Shown here: positions 1 to 7,814 of the stretch, piece by piece
Layout of the letters: every line of letters starts with the position of its first letter
How positions within the stretch are numbered: position 1 is the stretch's first letter
DNA from: Pseudoxanthomonas spadix
GTDB taxonomy: Bacteria > Pseudomonadota > Gammaproteobacteria > Xanthomonadales > Xanthomonadaceae
Direction: 5' to 3'
Assembly: GCF_003703395.1 (NCBI RefSeq)
Contig: NZ_RDQN01000005.1
Span: forward strand, 124,001-188,000
Length of the DNA stretch: 64,000 nucleotides
Notes under the pieces: generated by a model
The model's input: the letters and a program-made list of their open reading frames with translations, nothing else
Told to the model about the DNA's origin: nothing
Database searches by the model: none
Program-made: the position numbers and the translations under genes

Positions 1-670
1 CGTTGGAGTTTTCCAGCGCGCCCTGGACCAGCAGGCCGGCGCCGTTTTCGCCCGGGGCGCCGGCCTGGGCCGGGCCGGAGGCACCGGTCTCGGTGTACAG
101 GTTTCCGCCCTGCGAATGCAGGCCGGCCGGATTGACGAAATCGGTGATGGTCAGCTGGCCGACCTGGGTAGCGGCGGCCTGGCCCTGCAGCTGCACGCTG
201 ACCGTGCCGTCGCTGCCGATGGTGATGCTCTGGGCGCCTTCGGGGATCTGCAGGCCCGGCTGCACCGGATAGCCTTCGTTGGTGACCAGCTCGTTGTCGG
301 CATTGACCTGAAAGGCGCCGTCGCGGGTGTAGGCGCTGCTGCCGTCGGGCATCAGCACCTCGAAGAAACCGCGGCCGTTGATGGCCACGTCCAGCGCGTT
401 GCCGGTCTGGCTCAGGTTGCCCTGGACGAAGGACTTGGCGGTGGTGGCCACGCGCACGCCGGTCCCGGTGGACATGCCCGAGGGCAGCATCGTCTGCTCG
501 GAGCTGGCACCGCCGGGCTGGCGCTGGGTCTGGTAGAGCAGGTCCTCGAAATTGGCACGGTCGCGCTTGAAGCCGGTCGTGTTGATGTTGGCGAGGTTGT
601 TGGAAATGACCGCCATGCGCGTCTGCTGCGCGTCGAGGCCGGTCTTGGCGATCCACAGTGCCTGGGTCAT
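1..670 (-). CDS. flgG: Flagellar distal rod protein FlgG (C-terminus cut by window edge)
   Basis: FlgG builds the distal rod that carries torque across the periplasm from the basal body to the hook. The first 223 residues are visible; the family is about 260 long, so roughly 40 C-terminal residues lie outside the window. The N-terminal rod motif ([14 protein letters not shown], about residues 24-37) is canonical, as is the central [15 protein letters not shown] segment, and the visible end (LENSN) is the start of the conserved C-terminal helix. The ATG at 668-670 gives the standard [12 protein letters not shown] start. It lies 31 nt downstream of the flgF stop, so flgF and flgG are probably one transcript continuing leftward into flgHIJKL-type genes, which cannot be seen here. 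Confidence 0.96.
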   Translation of the reverse strand, partial: MTQALWIAKTGLDAQQTRMAVISNNLANINTTGFKRDRANFEDLLYQTQRQPGGASSEQTMLPSGMSTGTGVRVATTAKSFVQGNLSQTGNALDVAINGRGFFEVLMPDGSSAYTRDGAFQVNADNELVTNEGYPVQPGLQIPEGAQSITIGSDGTVSVQLQGQAAATQVGQLTITDFVNPAGLHSQGGNLYTETGASGPAQAGAPGENGAGLLVQGALENSN

Positions 671-701
671 GGCGGTTCTCCGTCGGGGAAAAGTCGGGAA
701 A

Positions 702-1448
702 TCAGCGCGAGGACAGCAGCGAGTTGGCGCTCTGCGCGGTTTCATCACCGCTGTGCAAGACCCGTACCTGCATCTCGAACTGGCGCGCCAGCGCGATCAT
801 CGACACCAGCGCGCCGGTGGCATCGACGTTGCTGCTTTCCAGCACGCCGGTGGACAGCACCGCGCCGGTGGAAGGCGTGGGTGCCGGCGCGCCGGGTGCC
901 TGGCGCATCAGGCTGTCCTGCCCGCGTACCAGGTCGGTGGTGCGGGTCTGGACCACCTGCAGGCGACCGACCTGGGTCGTCGACGAGGCCGGCGAGCCCT
1001 GCGGGATCACCGAGATCGTGCCGTCGGCGCCGATGTCCATGCCGTCGTTGGGCGGGATCACCATCGGCGCGCCACCGGCGTCCAGCAGCTGCAGGCCGCT
1101 GGAGGTGGTGAGCAGGCCGTTCTGGGTGAGCCTGAGGTCGCCGGCGCGGGTGTAGGCGGTGCCGCCGTTCTTGTCCTGCACCGCGAACCAGTGGCCGGGC
1201 GCGAGCGCCACGTCCAGCGGATTGCCGGTGGTGCTGAGCGCGCCGCTGGCATCGGAGACGCCAACCAGCTTCTCGGCCGTGGCCACGCGCGAGGCCAGCC
1301 CGGCGCCGGTGACCGGCATGGCCTGGGTCGCGCTCAGGGTGGCCTGGAAACCGACCGTGCTGGCGTTGGCCAGGTTGTGCGAATGGGTGGCCTGCGCCTT
1401 GAGCGTTGCGCTGGCGCCGGTCATGGCGATGTAGAGGGCTCTGTCCAT
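702..1448 (-). CDS. flgF: Flagellar proximal rod protein FlgF
   Basis: FlgF is one of the proximal rod subunits of the flagellar basal body. The 248-residue protein begins [13 protein letters not shown], the family start, contains the rod motif [13 protein letters not shown] near residues 24-36 and ends with the C-terminal pattern [23 protein letters not shown]. The reading frame stays open far upstream because the neighbouring repeat array lacks stops, but homology fixes the start at the ATG whose A is position 1448. A sigma-54 promoter match ends only 12 bases upstream of that ATG, so this gene appears to begin a transcription unit separate from flgBCDE. The expected leader would be about one nucleotide; an AAGG about 10 nt before the ATG would be lost from such a transcript. 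Confidence 0.95.
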   Translation of the reverse strand: MDRALYIAMTGASATLKAQATHSHNLANASTVGFQATLSATQAMPVTGAGLASRVATAEKLVGVSDASGALSTTGNPLDVALAPGHWFAVQDKNGGTAYTRAGDLRLTQNGLLTTSSGLQLLDAGGAPMVIPPNDGMDIGADGTISVIPQGSPASSTTQVGRLQVVQTRTTDLVRGQDSLMRQAPGAPAPTPSTGAVLSTGVLESSNVDATGALVSMIALARQFEMQVRVLHSGDETAQSANSLLSSR

Positions 1449-1459
1449 GCACAGGGCCT

Positions 1460-1475
1460 TGCAAGGGCCGTGCCG
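1460..1475 (-). promoter_or_regulatory. Sigma-54 (RpoN) promoter for flgF
   Basis: On the minus strand the sequence reads CGGCACGGCCCTTGCA, one mismatch from the sigma-54 consensus TGGCACG-N4-TTGC(A/T), with the invariant GG and GC correctly spaced. It shares GGCACGGCnCTTGC with the flgB and flgA promoters in this window. In Pseudomonas flgFGHIJKL is a separate RpoN/FleQ-dependent operon, and the layout here fits that. The predicted start site falls about one base before the flgF ATG. Confidence 0.7.
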
Positions 1476-1511
1476 CGAGGGACCTTCGGTGCACGGGAGT
1501 CGGCACGCGCG

Positions 1512-1940
1512 GCGCTGCCCCTGCCTTTCGCATCGCGAAGGGGAGGGCCGGGGAGGGGTGCTCGGCACTGCCCCCTGCCTTTCGCATCGCGAAGGGGAGG
1601 GCCGGGGTGGGGTGCTCGGCACTGCCCCCTGCCTTTCGCATCGCGAAGGTGGGGCCGGGGAGGGGTGCTCGGCACTGCCCCCTGCCTTTCGCATCGCGAA
1701 GGTGGGGCCGGGGAGGGGTGCTCGGCGCTGCCCCCTGCCTTTCGCATCGCGAAGGTGGGGCCGGGGTGGGGCGCTCGGCACTGCCCCCTCCCTTTCGCAT
1801 CGCGAAGGGGAGGGCCGGGGGTGGGGTGCTCGGCGCTGCCCCCTCCCTTTCGCATCGCGAAGGGGAGGGCCGGGGGTGGGGCGCTCGGCGCTGCCCCCTC
1901 CCTTTCGCATCGCGAAGGGGAGGGCCGGGGTGGGGTGCTT
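1512..1940. repeat. Tandem array of eight 53-55-bp hairpin units between flgE and flgF
   Basis: Eight consecutive near-identical units begin at about 1512, 1565, 1619, 1672, 1725, 1778, 1833 and 1888. Each has the order GCRCTGCCCC, CTTTCGCATCGCGAAGG, a G-rich stretch, then GTGCTCG. The core TTCGC-ATC-GCGAA is an inverted repeat extendable to about 8 bp. Units differ by a few substitutions and one-base indels (GGGGAGGG against GGTGGGG). The array has no stop codons in several frames, giving spurious long reading frames on both strands. There are no unique spacers, so it is not a CRISPR array. Unit length is close to five helical turns. It resembles hairpin-rich intergenic repeats of xanthomonads, but eight head-to-tail copies inside a flagellar locus are unusual. 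Confidence 0.95.
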
Positions 1941-1987
1941 TTGGGGACGCGACGGCAACACCACCAAGCAACAGCAACCCCTCCCCA

Positions 1988-2015
1988 GCCCTCCCCTGCT
2001 GCGCAAGGGAGGGGG
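1988..2015. repeat. Isolated GC-rich inverted repeat after the array
   Basis: A CCCTCCC arm and a GGGAGGG arm flank a short CTGCTGCGCAA loop between the tandem array and the flgE terminator. It looks like a diverged relative of the array units or a second weak terminator for the minus-strand flgE transcript. No T-tract is visible. Confidence 0.45.
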
Positions 2016-2032
2016 CAGAAGCCAAGCCCACG

Positions 2033-2061
2033 AAAAAAGGGAGCCAATCCCTGGCTCCCTT
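2033..2061 (-). terminator. Rho-independent terminator of the flgBCDE unit
   Basis: Reading the minus strand, GGGAGCCA and TGGCTCCC form a perfect 8-bp stem (2052-2059 with 2039-2046) around a 5-nt loop, followed at once by six T residues (2033-2038). It sits about 45 bp downstream of the flgE stop. It marks flgE as the end of one transcript, in agreement with the separate flgF promoter. Confidence 0.9.
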
Positions 2062-2104
2062 CAATCTCGCACGCGGCCGGCCGGCAGGCCTGCCGCCACC
2101 GCGC

Positions 2105-3325
2105 TTACCGCAGGTTGATGATGGTCTGGGTGACCTGGTCCTGAGTCTGGATCATCTGCGCATTGGCCTGGAAGTTGCGCTGGGCGGTGATCATGTTCAC
2201 CAGCTGTGCGGTCTGGTCGACGTTGGAGGCCTCGAGCGCGCCGCCCTGGACCAGGCCGAACTGCGAGGTGCCGGCCGCGCCATGCAGCGGCTGGCCGGAG
2301 GCGTAGGTTTCGGAGAAGGCGTTGTCACCACTCTGCTGCAGGCCCTGCGGGTTGGCGAACATGGTCAGGGCGACCTGGCCGAGCGACCTGGTCACCCCGT
2401 TGGAGTAGTTCGCCTGGATCACGCCCTCGGCCGAAACGGAGATGCTGGACAGGCTGCCGGTGCCGGAGCCGTCCTGGTTCAGTGCCGAGACGGCGAACTT
2501 CTGGCCGTACTGGACCGAGTTGCCCAGGTCCACGGTCAGGCTCATCGGTGCGGCGCCGCCGGGCGGGGTATAGGGCGGCAGGGTGATGTCGCCGCCAGCT
2601 GGGCTGACCAGCGCGCCGGTGGCATCGTAGGCCAGGGTCTGCGGGGTGCCCACGTCGACCCCGTCGATCTGGGCCTGCATGGTCCACTCGTTGGGGTTTG
2701 CGGTCTTGGTGAAATACAGCGACTGGCTGTGCGAAGCACCCAGCGAGTCATACACGGTCAGCGAGGTGCTGTGGTTGTAGGTGGTCGGGTCGGCCGCATC
2801 GAAGGGGACTTTGACCGGCACGGTGGCGTTGCCCGGCAGGGTGAGGTCGGCCTGGACCTTGGTGGAGACCTGCGGCGGGGCGTCGCCGGTAGTCAGCTGG
2901 ATGTCGGTCAGCTTGCTGGTGTTGAAGGTGGTGCCGTCGGGGTTGGCCGCAAACACCTGCAGGCGCTGGCCGGACGGGTTGACCACGTAGCCGGAGGCAT
3001 CGGTGCTGAAGTTGCCGGCGCGCGAATACACCATCGCCCCGTTGTTGGACAGGGTGAAGAAGCCCTGGCCGGAGACCCCCATGTCCAGCGCGTTGCCGGT
3101 GAAGTCGATGTTGCCCTGGTTGAACTGCTGGGCCACCCGCTGCAGGCGGGCGCCGGCGCCGGTGGCGTTGGTGGCCACCCCGTAGGGCGAGACGGCGAAC
3201 ACGTCGCCGAACTCGGCGCGGCTTTCCTTGAACCCGGTGGTGTTGGAGTTGGCGATGTTGTTGGAGATGACGTTCAGGTCGGAAGAGGCGGCGTTCATGC
3301 CGCTCAGGGCGATGCGGAAGCTCAT
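2105..3325 (-). CDS. flgE: Flagellar hook protein FlgE
   Basis: FlgE is the major subunit of the hook, the universal joint between rod and filament; it is exported by the flagellar type III apparatus. The 406-residue protein has the N-terminal rod/hook motif (SNNIANSNTTGFKES, about residues 21-35), a central hook domain including VYDSLGASHSQSLYF, and the C-terminal family pattern EASNVDQTAQLVNMITAQRNFQAN. Length is typical. It is last in flgB-C-D-E; 49 nt separate it from flgD and a strong terminator follows. The ATG at 3323-3325 is preceded by GGGGAC and gives the canonical MSFRIALSGMNAAS start. Confidence 0.97.
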   Translation of the reverse strand: MSFRIALSGMNAASSDLNVISNNIANSNTTGFKESRAEFGDVFAVSPYGVATNATGAGARLQRVAQQFNQGNIDFTGNALDMGVSGQGFFTLSNNGAMVYSRAGNFSTDASGYVVNPSGQRLQVFAANPDGTTFNTSKLTDIQLTTGDAPPQVSTKVQADLTLPGNATVPVKVPFDAADPTTYNHSTSLTVYDSLGASHSQSLYFTKTANPNEWTMQAQIDGVDVGTPQTLAYDATGALVSPAGGDITLPPYTPPGGAAPMSLTVDLGNSVQYGQKFAVSALNQDGSGTGSLSSISVSAEGVIQANYSNGVTRSLGQVALTMFANPQGLQQSGDNAFSETYASGQPLHGAAGTSQFGLVQGGALEASNVDQTAQLVNMITAQRNFQANAQMIQTQDQVTQTIINLR

Positions 3326-3374
3326 GGAAGTGTCCCCGTGAAGGAAGGAAGCTGCGTATGGGTCGGGAGCTGGA

Positions 3375-4064
3375 TCAGCTGACCCGGCGGATGGACGACA
3401 GCGGGAAGCCGCCGACGCCGGCCAGGTTCAGGGTGAGCCCGGAGGACTCGATGGAAACGCTGTCCACATGGGCGATCAGCCCCACGTCCAGCGCCGTTGC
3501 CGAAGCGGCCCTGGAGGCGGCGGTCGTGCCGGCCACGGCCTTGATGGTGTAGGTGCCACCGGTGGCGGCGGCGCCGGCATCGGTCAGCCCGTCCCAGTGG
3601 AAAGCGACCGCGCCGGAAGTCGCCGCGGTGGCCGAAAGGGTGCGCACCGTGTTGCCGTTGGCATCGGTGATCTCCAGGGTCAGCGGGCCGGCCGAGGTGG
3701 CGGTGATCTCCCCGTCCAGCGGCGCGCCGGGTGCAAGGGTCACCGAGGAGGCGGCCACCATCGCGTCGTGGCCGACCAGTGCCGCCGCGCGCAGGGTCTG
3801 GTCCGATTCCATGACGCTGGCCATCGAACCCATCGCCGCCTGCATCTGCTCGATCCCCTGGACAGTGGAAAACTGCGCCAGCTGGCCCAGGAACTGCTGG
3901 CTGTCCAGTGGCTTGAGCGGGTCCTGGTTCTTCAGCTGCACGGTCATCAGGGTCAGGAAATCGGCCTGGCCGATCGCGCCGGAGGAGCTTCCGGTGGTGC
4001 TGGCGGCCTTGGTGGCGCTGGTCAGGCCCAGCGAGGCGAGGGTGGAAGTGTCGACAGTGGCCAT
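3375..4064 (-). CDS. flgD: Hook capping/scaffold protein FlgD
   Basis: FlgD is the temporary cap needed for hook subunit assembly. The 229-residue product has the conserved N-terminal FlgD block (about residues 35-70: FLTLMTVQLKNQDPLKP then QLAQFSTVQGIEQM), a variable linker and a C-terminal FlgD Ig-like and Tudor-like region with ITDANGNTVRTL and FHWDGL. No signal peptide is expected because export is through the flagellar secretion system. It lies between flgC (47 nt) and flgE and is read with them on the minus strand. Confidence 0.96.
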   Translation of the reverse strand: MATVDTSTLASLGLTSATKAASTTGSSSGAIGQADFLTLMTVQLKNQDPLKPLDSQQFLGQLAQFSTVQGIEQMQAAMGSMASVMESDQTLRAAALVGHDAMVAASSVTLAPGAPLDGEITATSAGPLTLEITDANGNTVRTLSATAATSGAVAFHWDGLTDAGAAATGGTYTIKAVAGTTAASRAASATALDVGLIAHVDSVSIESSGLTLNLAGVGGFPLSSIRRVS

Positions 4065-4111
4065 GGACAGGCGCTCATGTGGGGGCGTGGATCGGAAGAA
4101 AGGGAAGGCCG

Positions 4112-4519
4112 TCAGCGGCCCATGTTCAGGGTGGCGGTCGCCGTTTCCTTGGCGCTGTTGAAGACCTCCACGTTGGCCTGGTAGCTGCGCGTGGCCGAGA
4201 TCAGGTCGACCATCTGCGCCACCGGATCGATGTCCGGCGCGTATACGTAGCCATTGCCGTCGGCCAGCGGGTTGCCCGGCTCGTAGCGCTTGATCGGCGC
4301 GGCGGTGGAGTCCTGCACCGCCGCCGTGCGCACGCCCACCAGCGCCGGGTTGTTGCCGACCTGCTCGGTGGCGAACACCGGCTGCTTGGCGCGGAACACG
4401 GTGTTGGGATCGCCGGAGACCGAGTCGGCATTGGCCAGGTTGGAGGCCACCGTGCTCAGCCGCACCGACTGGGCATTCATCGCCGAACCGGCGACGTCGA
4501 AGATGGGCAGGTTGCTCAT
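4112..4519 (-). CDS. flgC: Flagellar proximal rod protein FlgC
   Basis: FlgC is a proximal rod subunit of the basal body. The 135-residue product has the N-terminal rod signature around LSTVASNLANADSVSG and the C-terminal hallmark MVDLISATRSYQANVEVFNSAKE, and is of normal family length. Its ATG lies 13 bp after the flgB stop, so the two are surely co-transcribed from the sigma-54 promoter upstream of flgB. Confidence 0.97.
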   Translation of the reverse strand: MSNLPIFDVAGSAMNAQSVRLSTVASNLANADSVSGDPNTVFRAKQPVFATEQVGNNPALVGVRTAAVQDSTAAPIKRYEPGNPLADGNGYVYAPDIDPVAQMVDLISATRSYQANVEVFNSAKETATATLNMGR

Positions 4520-4532
4520 GGCGCGGTTCCCT

Positions 4533-4910
4533 TTACTGGCCGGTGATGGCGGTCAGCATCGACCGCACCCTGGATTCGATGAACGACAGCGAGGCCCGGT
4601 ACTCCAGGGTCGCCTGGGCGAAGGCCGCGTTCTCGCGGTCGCCGTCCACGGTGTTGCCGTCCAGGCTGGGCTGGCTGGACGGGCGGTAGAAGTGCGCCGC
4701 CGCGCCGGCCTGGCCGAGCGCAGCGCCGCCTTCCAGCGCGTTGCCGCCGGCGCCGGGCGCCTGCAGGGCCACCCCCAGGGCCGAATTGAAGTCCAGGTCC
4801 TGGGCCTGGTAGCCCGGGGTGTCGGCATTGGCGATGTTGGCCGACAGCAGCTGCAGCCGCTGCTCGCGCAGGGCCAGGGCGGTGCCGTGGAGACCAAGGA
4901 AATCGGACAT
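4533..4910 (-). CDS. flgB: Flagellar proximal rod protein FlgB
   Basis: FlgB is the rod subunit nearest the MS ring. The 125-residue product begins MSDFLGLHGTALALREQRLQLL and contains the motif ANIANADTPGYQAQDLDF, followed by a family-typical C-terminal helix. A longer frame opens nine codons upstream, but I chose the internal ATG at 4908-4910 because homologues start there and a GGAG sits about 7 nt before it. It heads flgB-C-D-E and lies about 27 nt downstream of the predicted sigma-54 start site. Confidence 0.95.
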   Translation of the reverse strand: MSDFLGLHGTALALREQRLQLLSANIANADTPGYQAQDLDFNSALGVALQAPGAGGNALEGGAALGQAGAAAHFYRPSSQPSLDGNTVDGDRENAAFAQATLEYRASLSFIESRVRSMLTAITGQ

Positions 4911-4948
4911 GGGACGCTCCGGGGAGACAAGGATCACCGGGAATCAAG

Positions 4949-4963
4949 GCAAGCGCCGTGCCA
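4949..4963 (-). promoter_or_regulatory. Sigma-54 (RpoN) promoter for flgBCDE
   Basis: The minus strand reads TGGCACGGCGCTTGC, an exact match to TGGCAC-N5-TTGC. The predicted start site is near 4937, which leaves a leader of about 27 nt that includes the flgB ribosome-binding site. In pseudomonads and xanthomonads this gene set is activated by FleQ with RpoN. The 377-bp flgB-flgA intergenic region holds this promoter and the divergent flgA one; I could not identify a specific FleQ site. Confidence 0.85.
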
Positions 4964-5259
4964 CGGGTCGGTGGGCGCGGCCGGCGTCGGGTTCCCGGCG
5001 GGCGCCGGCCGCCCCGGCAAATCGCCCGCCCCGCGCGCGCTGCTTGTTGATGTACCGGCTTCAGGCCCTGATCCGGCGCAGGCCATAGCACCGCGACAAG
5101 CGTGATCCAGCAGGGCCCTTCGCCAAGAATCCGACGCTGGGACTTCCCGAAGCGCACCCGGTGGGACGCGACATCGTCCAGCGCCTACGTTGCCGAGACA
5201 AACTCAGGTCGCGGCGCAGGCGTGAAAGCTGCTTGCCGCTTCTCGACAGGAGGAAACCA

Positions 5260-5275
5260 AGGCACGGCTCTTGCA
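5260..5275 (+). promoter_or_regulatory. Sigma-54 (RpoN) promoter for flgA
   Basis: AGGCACGGCTCTTGCA matches the sigma-54 consensus except for the first base and shares the GGCACGGCnCTTGC core with the flgB and flgF promoters. The predicted start site near 5286 lies only about two bases before the flgA ATG, which would give an essentially leaderless message. A strong AGGAGG (5248-5253) lies upstream of the promoter, 34 nt from the ATG, with no start codon in reach. Confidence 0.7.
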
Positions 5276-5287
5276 CCCATCCCGCCC

Positions 5288-5950
5288 ATGAACCGGACAA
5301 CCCGCATCCTGCTGTCCCTCATCATCCTGGCGGCTTGCAAGGCCCAGGCCGCCGACTTGCAGCCGCTGGACAGCATCCGCAGGGCCGCCCTGCAGGCCGT
5401 CGGCGGCGCTGGTGCCCAGGGCCAGGCGCGCCTGGATTCCAGCCTGCGCCTGGCCGCCTGCCGCCAGCCGTTGCAGGCAGTGGCCTCCGGCACCCGCCTG
5501 GCCCAGGTGCGCTGCGATGACAGTCCGGGCTGGAAGATCTTCGTCCCGGTGGCCGTGCGCCGCGAAGCCCAGGTGGTGGTGGTCAACGGCCCGGTGCGGA
5601 TGGGTCAGGCGATCGCGCCGGGCCAGCTGATCGTGCAGAAGCGCGACCTGGGCGGCACCGACGGGGCCACGTTCGCCAGCCCGGACCAGCTGGCCGGTGC
5701 CATCGCCGCGCGCGCGCTGAGCGCCGGCGACATCGTCACCGCCAGTGACCTGCAGCAGGGCCAGCCCCTGCGTCGCGGCGATCCGGTGGTGCTGGTCTCG
5801 CGGGTGGCCGGGGCGGAAATCCGCATGCCGGGCGTGGCCCTGGGCAGCGCCCAGGTCGGCCAGCGCGTGGCGGTGCAGAACACCGCTTCCAACAAGGTGA
5901 TTCGTGGCCGGCTTTCGTCCGAGCCGGGCGTGGTTGAAGTCCTTCAGTGA
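5288..5950 (+). CDS. flgA: Flagellar P-ring chaperone FlgA
   Basis: FlgA is the periplasmic chaperone for assembly of the P ring (FlgI). The 220-residue product has an N-terminal Sec signal (hydrophobic LLSLIILAAC, likely cleaved after AQA); the LAAC could also be read as a lipobox, but FlgA is normally soluble. The C-terminal half carries the SAF domain (about residues 95-160: QAIAPGQLIVQKRDL and ARALSAGDIVTASDLQQ), and the end has GQRVAVQNTASNKVIRG, typical of FlgA. The frame is open further upstream; the ATG at 5288 was chosen because it begins the signal peptide. It is divergent from flgB and heads flgA-flgM-flgN. Confidence 0.93.
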   Translation: MNRTTRILLSLIILAACKAQAADLQPLDSIRRAALQAVGGAGAQGQARLDSSLRLAACRQPLQAVASGTRLAQVRCDDSPGWKIFVPVAVRREAQVVVVNGPVRMGQAIAPGQLIVQKRDLGGTDGATFASPDQLAGAIAARALSAGDIVTASDLQQGQPLRRGDPVVLVSRVAGAEIRMPGVALGSAQVGQRVAVQNTASNKVIRGRLSSEPGVVEVLQ

Positions 5951-5988
5951 AGCGCAACGCGCGACTGACAAAAAATGTCACTTTGCCC

Positions 5989-6015
5989 TCAAGTTCCCCG
6001 TCGACCCGCCGTTAC
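5989..6015 (+). promoter_or_regulatory. Sigma-28 (FliA)-like promoter for flgMN
   Basis: TCAAGTTC, an 11-base spacer and GCCGTTAC match the sigma-28 consensus TAAAGTTT-N11-GCCGATAA at 6 of 8 positions in each box with ideal spacing. It lies about 30 bp before the flgM start codon, between flgA and flgM. FliA-dependent flgM expression is established in Pseudomonas, where it forms the anti-sigma feedback loop. Confidence 0.7.
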
Positions 6016-6047
6016 CGGGCTCGACAGCAGAACTTTCGGAGTGCCCT

Positions 6048-6359
6048 GTGAGCTACAAGATCGACCCAATGCCGCCCGCCGCGCGGGTGGCCGATGTCGC
6101 GGCTGCCGTGGCCGCCACTCGCGCCGGTGGCGCCCGCAATGAACCCATCTCGGCCACCGCCGAGACAGATCGCCTCAGCCTGACCGGTGATGCCGAAGGA
6201 CTCAAAGCCATGGGACGCGAACTGGGCGCCGCTCCGGCGGGGATCGACATGGGCCGGGTGAACGCGCTCAAGGCTGCCATCGCCGAGGGCAGCTACAAGA
6301 TCGACGCGCAGGCCATCGCCGCGCGCATGCTGGACCTGGACCGCGAACTGGGACGCTGA
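6048..6359 (+). CDS. flgM: Anti-sigma-28 factor FlgM
   Basis: FlgM binds and inhibits FliA until the hook is finished and FlgM is exported. The C-terminal half is the family core: DRLSLTGDAEGLKAMGREL, then DMGRVNALKAAIAEGSYKID and AIAARMLDLDRELG. The frame is open well upstream, but I chose the GTG at 6048-6050 (MSYKIDPMPP, 103 residues) because a CGGAG precedes it at good spacing and the upstream sequence is occupied by the sigma-28-like promoter. One base separates its stop from flgN. Confidence 0.92.
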   Translation: MSYKIDPMPPAARVADVAAAVAATRAGGARNEPISATAETDRLSLTGDAEGLKAMGRELGAAPAGIDMGRVNALKAAIAEGSYKIDAQAIAARMLDLDRELGR

Positions 6360-6360
6360 C

Positions 6361-6708
6361 ATGAGCACCGAACTCCTCGATTCCAGCCCGCTGGGCGCCC
6401 TGGAGCTGGCCCTGCAGGAAGAGCGCCGCGCGCTGCTGGACAACGATGTGCTGGCCCTGTTGGCCTCCACCGAAGCCAAGGTCCGCGCCCTGCGCCAGGC
6501 CGAAGCCAGCCCGCCGGACCGCTCGGCCGCAGAGCGCGTGGACGCCCTGCGCCAGCTCAACCAGGCCAACGGCGTCCTGCTGGCCCGCCGCCGTCGCGAA
6601 GTGGACTGGGCGCTGCGCCACCTGGGTCGCGTCGAATCCACCGGCACGTACAATGCCGCGGGCCTGGCCGGCTCGCGCGCGCAGGGACGCAGCTTGGCTG
6701 TGGTCTGA
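6361..6708 (+). CDS. flgN: Flagellar export chaperone FlgN
   Basis: FlgN is the cytoplasmic chaperone for the hook-filament junction proteins FlgK and FlgL. The 115-residue product is small and mostly helical, with heptad-like patterns (ALELALQEERRALLDNDV) and the family signature QLNQANGVLLARRRREVDWAL near residues 63-83. The ATG is one base after the flgM stop, matching the flgMN pair of other gammaproteobacteria. Family sequences diverge strongly, so the assignment rests on size, helical pattern, the NxxNGxLL motif and position. Confidence 0.88.
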   Translation: MSTELLDSSPLGALELALQEERRALLDNDVLALLASTEAKVRALRQAEASPPDRSAAERVDALRQLNQANGVLLARRRREVDWALRHLGRVESTGTYNAAGLAGSRAQGRSLAVV

Positions 6709-6764
6709 CCGCGCTCCACGCGCTGGCCGGGCCCGCCCCTGCCACGCCTCTGGAGCTGCCTGCA

Positions 6765-7496
6765 ATGAAACGCATCCTGTCCGGCGCCCTGTGCGCCCTG
6801 GCCCTGCTGGGCTGCACCGACCGTCAGGCCCAGCTGCAGGAACAGGCCGCCCGCCAGGCCGCCGCCAAGGCCCAGGCCGCCGACACCCTGGCCGGCCAGT
6901 TCGAAGCCGCCTATGCCGCGGGCAACTGGGACCTGGCCCGCGTCCATGGCAGCGCCCTGCTCCAGCAGTACCCCGACACCGCGGCCGCGCAGAAGATCCA
7001 GGCGCACTATGAAGAGGCCAAGGCCAAGGCCGAGCAAGCGCGCGAAGCCCGCCGCTTGGCGGGCCTGTGGACCTACAACCAGGTCATGATCGGCCAGGGC
7101 GCGCAGGTCTCGGCCGCGATCATGAGCCGCGCGCCGCTGGACACCGATGGCAGCGGCAAGCAGCAGCCCGTGCAGCTGGTCTTCCGCGACCATCCCGAGT
7201 GGAAGCGCAGCGCCTATCTGGTGCTCAAGGCCGGCGATTTCCCGTGCCTGCAGGGCTGCAAGGTCAAGGTCACCGTCGATGACGGCAAGCCCAGGGCGAT
7301 GGACGCCTGGCGTCCGGACACCGACGAAGCCATTGCCCTGTTCATCACCGACTACAAGGCGCTGTGGAAGCTGGCCGCCCACGCCAGGACCTTGAAGATC
7401 GCGTTCCCGGTCAAGGCCGGCGGCACCCGCACGGCCGCGTTCGACACCGGCGGCCTGGATCCGGCGCAGATGCCGGGCTGGGACGCGGGCGCGTAG
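6765..7496 (+). CDS. Putative lipoprotein with TPR-like helical N-terminus
   Basis: I do not recognise a named family. The 243-residue product starts with a lipoprotein signal (MKRILSGALCALALLGC; LLGC lipobox, Cys17). It then has a Gln/Ala-rich stretch of likely coiled coil (residues 22-42), a helical hairpin resembling a TPR unit (AAYAAGNWDLARVHGSALLQQYP, about 48-70) and a basic helix. The C-terminal 140 residues include VFRDHPEWKRSAYLVLKAGDFPCLQGCKVKVTVDDGK, which looks like a beta-sandwich with a CLQGC cysteine pair. It follows flgN by 56 bp on the same strand, but nothing ties it to motility. Confidence 0.8.
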   Translation: MKRILSGALCALALLGCTDRQAQLQEQAARQAAAKAQAADTLAGQFEAAYAAGNWDLARVHGSALLQQYPDTAAAQKIQAHYEEAKAKAEQAREARRLAGLWTYNQVMIGQGAQVSAAIMSRAPLDTDGSGKQQPVQLVFRDHPEWKRSAYLVLKAGDFPCLQGCKVKVTVDDGKPRAMDAWRPDTDEAIALFITDYKALWKLAAHARTLKIAFPVKAGGTRTAAFDTGGLDPAQMPGWDAGA

Positions 7497-7814
7497 GCCT
7501 GCAGCGCACCGACCCCTCGCACCGACCCCACGGGCCCGGCCCCGCGCGCACCCGCCCGGCGCGTTGCGGAACCAGCCGATGACGATTGCTCCTGCCGACA
7601 TGCCAAAACGCGATCATCGCGCGCCGGCGGACATGCTCAACTTGCGGCGTGTACGCTGCGCCCACGGTGTCCGCGGGCGGCTACGTCCGGCCAACGCCGG
7701 CGACCGCAAGCGATCTGGTCTTCGGGTTGCCAGATACCTCACGCGGGCGGCCGCGCGCCCAAAGGTGCGTGCCGGCTTGTTGACACGCGGGTTCACCAAC
7801 GCAGGGAGACGGAC
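7497..7814. other. 318-bp intergenic region before the porin
   Basis: No gene is seen. It contains a perfect inverted repeat CGCGAT-C-ATCGCG at 7609-7621, two GACATGC boxes nearby, and a TTGTTGACAC stretch at about 7778 that could be a -35 but lacks a convincing -10. GGGAGA at 7804-7809 is the porin ribosome-binding site. No clear Pho box was found despite the phosphate-porin-like downstream gene. Confidence 0.5.

Noticed and set aside
1512-1940. CRISPR array
   Set aside because: The units are directly joined and almost identical over their full length, so there are no unique spacers, and no cas genes are present.
702-2064. Long open frames of more than 400 codons on both strands across the flgF upstream repeat array
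   Set aside because: They arise because the 53-55-bp units contain no stops in several frames. The predicted proteins are simple repeats joined to FlgF in or out of frame.
5248-5288. AGGAGG at 5248 as the flgA ribosome-binding site
   Set aside because: It is 34 nt from the ATG, lies upstream of the sigma-54 promoter and has no in-frame start codon near it.
7497-7814. PhoB box before the OprP-like porin
   Set aside because: No pair of 11-bp Pho repeats could be found; only a TTGACA-like string without a -10.
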